Positions 14,472-19,508 of a stretch of DNA of 19,508 bases are shown here, piece after piece. A model generated the notes under the pieces. The model saw nothing but the letters and a program-made list of their open reading frames with translations. It ran no database searches and was not told where the DNA came from. The stretch spans positions 1 through 19,508 of the forward strand of contig JAABTB010000003.1 in the NCBI GenBank assembly GCA_011390085.1, in the 5' to 3' direction. Each line of letters begins with the position of its first letter. Position 1 is the stretch's first letter. The DNA comes from Desulfobacula sp. (lineage in GTDB: Bacteria > Desulfobacterota > Desulfobacteria > Desulfobacterales > Desulfobacteraceae). A program made the position numbers and the translations under genes.

Positions 14472-15006
14472 CGGCGTCGGACAGAAGCACTTTGCAGTAC
14501 CGGCAGAATTGATCGGATTTATGATCCACATCCACCAGTTTCCGGCAATAATGCATAATGCAGCGCGGGTCTTGGCAATGCCGGAGATCAAAGGCATGAC
14601 CCAGCTCATGGGCGGCTTCCTTGACGATTCTTTCCCGGCTTTTTTTCAGGTCCCCGGCTCCGGGATAATCCATGAGGCGGGAGATGGAAACAACGGCTGC
14701 CCTGCCCCCCAGTTGGGCTTCGCCATAGACATGGGTCAGGATCGGGATAAACAGATCTTCCCGTGTCACGGCCAGAACCTTGATACAGCCCAGAGGCAGC
14801 TTTTTTTCCAGTTCTCCCAGGATGGCCGTGGAAAAATACTGGTCTCTTTTTTCGTCATAGGCAAAGAAAAGATCTGCGAGAAGGGGGGCTACCCTTGTCC
14901 TGAAACGAAAAATACGCTCAACGGTTTCGACAACAGCCTTATTGATCCAGTCCGGGATCTCGCCGATGGGTGAAATAAGAATGATCGCTTCCGGGTTCAT
15001 GGGCAT
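14452..15006 (-). CDS. Archaemetzincin-type zinc metalloprotease
   Basis: 184 residues from the ATG whose first base is 15006, the usual size for archaemetzincins; a longer N terminus would run into the upstream regulator gene. The motif HELGHAFDLRHC (133-144) gives zinc ligands H133, H137 and H143 and catalytic E134. It is followed by C149, the Met-turn M151 (CIMHY) and C168-x2-C171, the second zinc site that distinguishes archaemetzincins from other metzincins. The family's conserved glycine in HExxHxxGxxH is D140 here. VYGEA (about 93-97) resembles the family's VFGxA strand. No signal peptide, so cytoplasmic. It sits 19 bp after the sigma-54 regulator gene, probably in the same operon; AAAGAGG lies at a long spacing of 14 bases. 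Substrate unknown. Confidence 0.85.
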   Translation of the reverse strand: MPMNPEAIILISPIGEIPDWINKAVVETVERIFRFRTRVAPLLADLFFAYDEKRDQYFSTAILGELEKKLPLGCIKVLAVTREDLFIPILTHVYGEAQLGGRAAVVSISRLMDYPGAGDLKKSRERIVKEAAHELGHAFDLRHCQDPRCIMHYCRKLVDVDHKSDQFCRYCKVLLSDAVKALGP

Positions 15007-15025
15007 CAGTGCGGCAAAAGCCTCT

Positions 15026-16369
15026 TTATTCCGGTTTGAGGTCGTAGCGGTTGATCTTATTGTACAGGGTTGACCGGTCAATCCCGAGGATGGCGGAACT
15101 TTTTGAAATATTCCACCCGGTCTGGTTCAAAATAGTGAGGATATGCTCTTTTTCCACATCATCCAGGGAAAAATACCGGGTCTTCAATTCTTCTTCCCGG
15201 GAGGTCCCGATGGGAAGATCCGGAGGCGTGATGGTCCGGGTCCGGCACACCACCACGGCTCGCTCCACGGCATTGGACAGCTCCCTCACATTGCCCGGCC
15301 ATTCATAGAGCATGAGTTCATCCATGGCATCCCGGCTGATCCGCTCCACCCCCCGGTTTACCTCCTGGGTGAATTTTTTCAGGAAATGATCCGCCAGAAG
15401 GGGAATATCCTCTTTTCTCTCCCGCAACGGCGGCATGGCAAAGGAAATCACATTCAGGCGGTAGAACAGATCTTCACGAAAGGTCCGGTCTTTGATGGCC
15501 TGTTCCAGTTTTGCATGGGTGGCGGCGATCACCCTGAAATCCGCCGTAATGGGCTGGGTTCCGCCGACCTTGTAAAATATCCGGTCCTCCAGCACCTGCA
15601 AGAGGTCAATCTGCATGCGCATGCTGATCTCGCCGATTTCATCCAGGAACAGGGTCCCGCCGGAAGCCATCTCCAGCCTTCCCTTCCGGGTTTCCTTGGC
15701 ATCGGTGAAGGCGCCTTTCCGATGGCCGAAGAGTTCGCTTTCCATGATATGTTTCGGGATGGCGCCGCAGTTCACGCTGACAAAGGGGCCGTTCCTGAAT
15801 CTGGAATTGGAATGGATGGCCTTGGCTGCCAAGCCTTTTCCGGTCCCGGTTTCGCCGGTGATGAGAACCGATGACGGCACATCCTTGATATCTTCAATGA
15901 GCTTGAAAATATCCTGCATGGCCCTGGACTGGCCGATCATGCTTTCAAATCGGGTCCGGGTCTCATATTCTTCCTTCAGAAATATATTTTCCTGTTTCTG
16001 GGCCCGGTGCTGGACCAGCTTTTTGATCATGAGCCCCAGTTCATCCGGGTCAAAGGGCTTTAACAGATAGTCAAAGGCATGGGATTTCATGGCCTGAACT
16101 GCAGACTGGACAGACCCGAAGGCCGTGATCATGACCACATCGATATCCGGGTATTCTTCCTTGACACGGGAAAGCACCTCCATACCGCTCATCCCGTCCA
16201 GTTGAATGTCCAGCAGCAGGATATCAAAGCCCTTCTGTTTTAAGAGGTCCAGAGCTTCTTCCCCGCCGGCCACGGTACCGACCTCATAGCCGTCCCTTTT
16301 CAGCCACCCGGCAAGGGATTCACGGATGACCAGTTCATCATCCACGATCAGAATTCGGGTCTGTGCCAT
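15026..16369 (-). CDS. NtrC-family sigma-54-dependent response regulator
   Basis: 447 residues. Receiver domain (1-120): acidic D10/D11, phosphoacceptor D54 (LLLDIQLDGMSG), T82 and K104. AAA+ domain (about 143-375): Walker A GETGTGKG (172-179), Walker B LFLDEIGE, arginine fingers in FREDLFYRLNV, and the sigma-54-contact loop GAFTDA (219-224) in place of the usual GAFTGA. The Fis-type helix-turn-helix is at about 405-442 (SAILGIDRSTLYNKI). Phosphorylation should trigger oligomerisation and ATP-driven opening of sigma-54 promoters. The likely kinase is encoded at 11028-12233 and the likely target is the promoter at 12525-12540. AAGGAG lies just upstream of the ATG. The archaemetzincin gene follows in the same operon. 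Confidence 0.95.
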   Translation of the reverse strand: MAQTRILIVDDELVIRESLAGWLKRDGYEVGTVAGGEEALDLLKQKGFDILLLDIQLDGMSGMEVLSRVKEEYPDIDVVMITAFGSVQSAVQAMKSHAFDYLLKPFDPDELGLMIKKLVQHRAQKQENIFLKEEYETRTRFESMIGQSRAMQDIFKLIEDIKDVPSSVLITGETGTGKGLAAKAIHSNSRFRNGPFVSVNCGAIPKHIMESELFGHRKGAFTDAKETRKGRLEMASGGTLFLDEIGEISMRMQIDLLQVLEDRIFYKVGGTQPITADFRVIAATHAKLEQAIKDRTFREDLFYRLNVISFAMPPLRERKEDIPLLADHFLKKFTQEVNRGVERISRDAMDELMLYEWPGNVRELSNAVERAVVVCRTRTITPPDLPIGTSREEELKTRYFSLDDVEKEHILTILNQTGWNISKSSAILGIDRSTLYNKINRYDLKPE

Positions 16370-16448
16370 ACCGATCTCCTTATCTCAAGACAATACCTTG
16401 GGAATTTGTTTTATCATCAGAGCAGCGAGTTGAGAGCAGATGGTTCAG

Positions 16449-16476
16449 AGTATAAATAATTCTTTTCCTAAACAAA
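16449..16476 (-). promoter_or_regulatory. Candidate sigma-70-type promoter for the regulator operon
   Basis: On the minus strand TTTGTT (16476-16471) and TATACT (16454-16449) are 16 bp apart, giving a start near 16442 and a ~73-nt leader before the regulator's ATG. The -10 match is good, the -35 weak. Confidence 0.35.
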
Positions 16477-16546
16477 AGAAATTTGTCACAGGCCGGCATT
16501 TTTTGTCCATGGAATTGGGTTTTCATCGACGCCAAATTTTATCTAT

Positions 16547-16575
16547 TTGCCATCGTGTCGGATAAATGGCAGAAT
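16547..16575 (+). promoter_or_regulatory. Candidate sigma-70-type promoter for the UROD/MetE-like gene
   Basis: TTGCCA (16547-16552) and CAGAAT (16570-16575) are 17 bp apart, about 80 bp before the ATG at 16654. The match is moderate and no operator was recognised around it. Confidence 0.3.
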
Positions 16576-16653
16576 GAAATCCCAACACAGGCGTATTTAA
16601 ACTATGCCGATTCTATGAATAAGGATTCACAACAAGGGAAGGGAGATTAACGA

Positions 16654-17697
16654 ATGCCGATTCCGGGTAATCTGCTGACAACCGCCATGGCAGTCATGCC
16701 GCATACCAACGTGGATAAAGCTTTGGAAACGGCTTTGAGCCTTGATATCCCTTTTTGGCCGCAACTGCCCAATTACAGCTATTATGAGGATATGTATGTT
16801 CAGGCGGCCGAACATTTTCCAGGGATCCTTCTGGATATGGATAAAAGAACATTGCGGTTTTCCATGGACAAGTTTATCTCTGAATTTGAAGAGGTCATGG
16901 CTCATTTTGATGATCCTGAATATTTTGACATAAGCCCCACCTATTCATCTGTATACCACCGGTTTCTCGGCATGGACCTGTCCGGGTACCCGGCCATCCG
17001 GGGGCAACTTGAGGGGCCTGTCAGCTTTGGTTTCAATATCCTGGACCAGGACAAACGGCCTATTCTCTTTGATGATAATGTCCGCCCCTTCATGTTTGAA
17101 TTCATGGCCAAGCGAATCAATAGTCAATTGAAAAAGCTGAAACAAAAGAACAGCAACGCCTTCATGTTTATCGATGAACCGGGCATGCAGTTTATTTTTT
17201 CCGCCCTGTCCGGTTACAGCGATCAAAAGGCAAAACAGGATCTGGACGAATTTTTCTCAATGATTGAGAGCCCGAAAGGGATACACCTGTGTGGAAATCC
17301 GGATTGGGATTTCCTTTTAAACCTGGATATGGATATTCTGTCTGTGGATATACATTCAAATGCTGAAATTTTCGGGTTATCGGTCAATTCAATCAAAAAA
17401 TTTCTCGACAAGGGGGGGACCCTGGTTTGGGGGATCGTTCCCACAGGTTTTGAAAACTTTGGGAAAGAAAACCTGGGTTTGCTGGGTTTCCGGCTCGAAA
17501 CCATATGGAAGGCACTGGATAGGAAAGGAATTCCAATGGATCAAATTCTGGAACAGGGGTTGATCTCTCCGGCCACCTGTTGCCTGGTGAATGAAGATGG
17601 GTATAAGACCGTTGAAAAAGCCTTTCAGGTGACAAAGGCGCTTTCAGAATCCTTAAGGGGAAAATTCAAATTTAAAAATATTGATAAAAGGGGTTGA
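16654..17697 (+). CDS. UROD/MetE-superfamily protein, probable zinc-dependent methyltransferase
   Basis: 347 residues. The TIM-barrel style resembles the uroporphyrinogen decarboxylase / cobalamin-independent methionine synthase superfamily: PGNLLTTAMAVMPH at the N terminus (like the PTTxxGS start of MetE-type barrels), RGQLEGPVSFGF, FIDEPGMQF, GIHLCGN, and SPATCCLV near the C terminus. H211-x-C213 and C309 or C310 match the H-x-C...C zinc site of corrinoid and thiol methyltransferases (MtaA, CmuA, MetE) that binds and activates a thiol. A true uroporphyrinogen decarboxylase would not have this site. The gene stands alone between a promoter region and a 404-bp gap, with AAGGGAAGGGAG upstream of ATG 16654. 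The methyl donor and acceptor cannot be determined; folate-independent methionine synthesis or coenzyme methylation are possibilities. Confidence 0.75.
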   Translation: MPIPGNLLTTAMAVMPHTNVDKALETALSLDIPFWPQLPNYSYYEDMYVQAAEHFPGILLDMDKRTLRFSMDKFISEFEEVMAHFDDPEYFDISPTYSSVYHRFLGMDLSGYPAIRGQLEGPVSFGFNILDQDKRPILFDDNVRPFMFEFMAKRINSQLKKLKQKNSNAFMFIDEPGMQFIFSALSGYSDQKAKQDLDEFFSMIESPKGIHLCGNPDWDFLLNLDMDILSVDIHSNAEIFGLSVNSIKKFLDKGGTLVWGIVPTGFENFGKENLGLLGFRLETIWKALDRKGIPMDQILEQGLISPATCCLVNEDGYKTVEKAFQVTKALSESLRGKFKFKNIDKRG

Positions 17698-17856
17698 CTT
17701 TCGTCTGGTACTTCTATCCTACTCCTTCCATCGGGACTCATTGCTTTTGCGTTCCCGTCATACAGGTCCGTATCCTTTACCAAAAATCATCATATATGAC
17801 CATTGATCAAATATGACGTTTTATATGGATACCACTCCCCCTCCCTGAATATACGC

Positions 17857-17877
17857 TATAAGCAAATTATACTTATA
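17857..17877. repeat. Inverted repeat TATAAG / CTTATA
   Basis: Perfect 6-bp arms separated by 9 bases in an A/T-rich stretch. It could be an operator or chance; the second arm overlaps a TATACT sequence (17868-17873) that has no matching -35 box. Confidence 0.3.
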
Positions 17878-17987
17878 AATCAAAGTGATGGATGGTACGC
17901 CCTGAATATTTGACGCTTGGCACGGAAATTGACAACAAGCAGTCAGTAATCCCAAAACTTAATTTATGTTAAAAAAAAATTGCGTTT

Positions 17988-18001
17988 TTGACTTAAATCA
18001 A
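17988..18001. promoter_or_regulatory. FNR/CRP-family binding site and promoter of the flavodiiron gene
   Basis: TTGACTTAAATCAA fits the FNR-type palindrome TTGAT-N4-ATCAA with one mismatch. A possible -10 box, TAGAGT at 18024-18029, would start transcription near 18036, placing the box centre (17994.5) about 41.5 bp upstream, the class II position for activation by FNR-family proteins. The geometry is suggestive; which regulator binds is not known. Confidence 0.5.
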
Positions 18002-18045
18002 TGAAACACCGGTAAAAAGAGCATAGAGTGAAATTCAGAATCGAC

Positions 18046-18077
18046 AAAGCAGGGATCAGTAATTTCCTTCCTGCTTT
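18046..18077 (+). promoter_or_regulatory. Leader hairpin before the flavodiiron ribosome-binding site
   Basis: AAAGCAGG (18046-18053) and CCTGCTTT (18070-18077) are perfect 8-bp complements around a 16-base loop; a G-T and an A-T pair could extend the stem. It ends 10 bases before AAGGAGG (18088-18094). No T-run follows, so it is not an intrinsic terminator; it could affect mRNA stability or translation, or be an operator. Confidence 0.5.
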
Positions 18078-18101
18078 AAAAAAAGAAAAGGAGGTTTTGA
18101 T

Positions 18102-19280
18102 ATGTTCGCCAGAAAAATAAACGATCGCGTTTTTTGTCTTGGATCAGTGGACTGGGACAGACGTCTGTTTGATACCTTGATCCCTTTACCCGACGGCACC
18201 AGCTATAATGCGTATCTGATTAAAGGCAGTGAAAAAACCGCCCTGCTGGATACGGTGGATCCGCCCAAGACCGATGAACTCATGGCCCAACTGAAAGATG
18301 TCCCCAAAATCGATTTTGTTGTTTCCCTTCATGCCGAGCAGGATCATTCCGGAACCATTCCTCGAATTCTTGAAAAATATCCGGAGGCCAAATTAATATC
18401 AACACCCAAGGCAAAGGGAATGTTGATTGATTTGCTTAAAATATCCGATGAAAAATTTATTACCGTAGAAGATGGTGAAACCGTGTCCCTGGGTGACAAG
18501 ACATTAAAATTTATTTATACTCCCTGGGTGCACTGGCCGGAAACCATAGTGGCCTGGTTGGAAGAAGACAAAATTCTTTTTTCATGTGATTTTTTTGGTT
18601 CCCACATTGCTACCACGGATCTGTTTGTCACGGACGAAGGCCGCGTGTATGAGGCGGCCAAACGGTATTTTGCCGAAATCATGATGCCCTTTCGCAGCAT
18701 CATCAAAAAAAATCTGGAAAAACTGGCCCCTTACCCCATTGAGATGATTGCCCCCAGCCACGGCCAGATTTTTAAGAATCCGGCGTTTATCTTAGACGCC
18801 TATAATGACTGGGTGAGCGGCCGGCCCAAAAATATCGTGGTGCTGCCCTATGTATCCATGCATGAAAGCACGAAACTGATGGTGGAGCATCTCGTGGCAT
18901 CCCTGGTAGATAAAGGTGTTAAGGTGGAACTGTTTAATCTGGCGGTCACCGATATCGGCAAACTGGCCATGGCCTTAGTGGATGCCGCAACCATTGTGGT
19001 GGGCACCCCCACGGTCCTGGCAGGCCCGCATCCGTATGCCGCCTATGCGGCGTTTCTGGCAAATGCCCTTAAGCCGCAGGCAAAGTTCCTGTCCATCGTC
19101 GGTTCCTTTGGATGGGGCGGAAAGACCGTGGAAACCCTTGCCGGCATGATTCCCAATCTCAAGGTCGAGGTGCTGGAACCCGTGCTTTGCAAAGGACAAC
19201 CCGGAGAAAAAGATTTTCGCGCGTTGGAGGATCTGGCGGCGGTAATTGCGCAAAAACATGCGGAAAACGGCTTTACATAG
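18102..19280 (+). CDS. fprA: Flavodiiron protein (A-type), O2/NO reductase
   Basis: 392 residues. The N-terminal metallo-beta-lactamase-like domain carries the full diiron set: H77-x-E79-x-D81-H82 (LHAEQDH), H144 (WVHWPE), D163 (SCDFFG) and H220 (PSHG). The flavodoxin domain begins about residue 243, with the FMN loop SMHEST, then GTPTVLAGPHP and VGSFGWGGKT. The length is that of class A enzymes without fused rubredoxin, so a separate rubredoxin should supply electrons. It reduces O2 to water and/or NO to N2O in the cytoplasm, a standard defence of sulfate reducers. AAGGAGG lies 7 bases before the ATG, predicting high translation. An FNR-type box upstream suggests oxygen- or NO-responsive control. 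A periplasmic adaptor gene starts 19 bp downstream. Confidence 0.95.
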   Translation: MFARKINDRVFCLGSVDWDRRLFDTLIPLPDGTSYNAYLIKGSEKTALLDTVDPPKTDELMAQLKDVPKIDFVVSLHAEQDHSGTIPRILEKYPEAKLISTPKAKGMLIDLLKISDEKFITVEDGETVSLGDKTLKFIYTPWVHWPETIVAWLEEDKILFSCDFFGSHIATTDLFVTDEGRVYEAAKRYFAEIMMPFRSIIKKNLEKLAPYPIEMIAPSHGQIFKNPAFILDAYNDWVSGRPKNIVVLPYVSMHESTKLMVEHLVASLVDKGVKVELFNLAVTDIGKLAMALVDAATIVVGTPTVLAGPHPYAAYAAFLANALKPQAKFLSIVGSFGWGGKTVETLAGMIPNLKVEVLEPVLCKGQPGEKDFRALEDLAAVIAQKHAENGFT

Positions 19281-19299
19281 GGATGCGGGTTGTTGATAG

Positions 19300-19508
19300 A
19301 TGAAACTTCTACAGATAAAAAAGAGAACTTTGGCTATCATTGGGATCGGCATTCCTTTGCTGGTGCTTTTTATTTATGTGGCCCTGCGATCAGGACCCCT
19401 TGCCCCGGTGCCCGTGATATTGACGACCATAAAAAATAAATCCGTTACACCGGCACTATTCGGCATTGGTACTGTCGAAGCTCGTTACACTTACAAGATC
19501 GGGCCGAC
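19300..19508 (+). CDS. RND-type periplasmic adaptor (membrane fusion protein), N-terminal part
   Basis: The first 69 codons of a gene that continues past the window. ATG 19300 is directly preceded in frame by a TAG stop, so this is the earliest start. The basic start MKLLQIKKRT is followed by a hydrophobic helix (about residues 11-25, IIGIGIPLLVLFIYV) that anchors or exports the protein. Next comes a segment ending ALFGIGTVEARYTYKIG, which resembles the first strand of HlyD/AcrA-type adaptors (G-G-VEA followed by a basic/hydrophobic strand). Such proteins link an inner-membrane RND or ABC transporter to an outer-membrane channel. It is 19 bp downstream of the flavodiiron gene and presumably cotranscribed. 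With so little sequence, transporter type and cargo are unknown. Confidence 0.65.
   Translation, partial: MKLLQIKKRTLAIIGIGIPLLVLFIYVALRSGPLAPVPVILTTIKNKSVTPALFGIGTVEARYTYKIGP

Larger units (their letters stand above)
17698..18101. other. 404-bp intergenic region upstream of the flavodiiron gene
   Basis: No gene is seen. It contains an A/T-rich inverted repeat TATAAG...CTTATA (17857-17862 and 17872-17877), an FNR/CRP-type palindrome (17988-18001), a possible -10 box (TAGAGT, 18024-18029), a leader hairpin (18046-18077) and a strong ribosome-binding site. No intrinsic terminator with a T-run was found after the UROD/MetE-like gene. Confidence 0.6.

Noticed and set aside
15143..15874. Plus-strand frame of 243 codons opposite the sigma-54 regulator
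   Set aside because: Opposite the conserved AAA+ domain; translation is His/Pro/Gly-rich with no domain.
17732..17757. CGGGA...TCCCG inverted repeat after the UROD/MetE-like gene as a terminator
   Set aside because: Only five pairs, a 16-base loop and no T-run.
17918..17934. Second sigma-54-like element, TGGCACG-N4-TTGAC, before the flavodiiron gene
   Set aside because: The -24 half is perfect but the essential -12 GC is GA; the FNR-type arrangement nearer the gene fits better.

Overview
This window looks like a chromosomal segment of a strictly anaerobic, Gram-negative sulfate reducer of the Desulfobacterota (Desulfobacteraceae-like). Evidence: an LptD outer-membrane protein, the gene order holB-ricT-metG, an NtrC-type sigma-54 two-component pair, an O2/NO-detoxifying flavodiiron protein and a corrinoid-type UROD/MetE-like protein. 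The assignment rests on gene content and protein style; no rRNA, tRNA or complete marker gene was available for a firm placement.

Region 1 (1-11038, plus strand) is a tightly packed run of genes: the 3' end of lptD, a NusG-family paralog, an HU/IHF-type DNA-binding protein, holB (clamp-loader delta'), ricT/yaaT (PSP1), metG, a membrane-anchored penicillin-binding transpeptidase, and a 1234-residue relative of glucosamine-6-phosphate synthase (GlmS). The GlmS relative is twice the normal size. Its nucleophile cysteine is at residue 46 instead of at the N terminus, it has a large helical insert, one key sugar-isomerase residue is changed, and the canonical C-terminal tail motif seems to be displaced inward.

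Region 2 (11028-16369) looks like one regulated module and is the best candidate for an undescribed system. A soluble PAS histidine kinase (minus) faces away from two tandem paralogous proteins (plus). Each paralog has two copies of a C-x12-C-x5-C-x2-C module followed by a GcvH-like domain that has lost the lipoyl lysine. Converging on them is a minus-strand operon for an NtrC-type sigma-54 activator and an archaemetzincin-type metalloprotease. A very good -24/-12 sigma-54 promoter precedes the GcvH-like pair, with palindromes 80-90 bp upstream of its predicted start. The simplest reading is that kinase and activator switch on the GcvH-like pair.

Region 3 (16370-19508, plus strand) holds a UROD/MetE-like protein with an intact H-x-C...C zinc site. 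A 404-bp spacer follows, with an FNR/CRP-type palindrome and a leader hairpin. Then come a flavodiiron protein and the start of an RND-type periplasmic adaptor, probably in one operon.

No tRNA, rRNA, CRISPR, insertion sequence or convincing intrinsic terminator was seen. Both convergent gene pairs overlap at their 3' ends.
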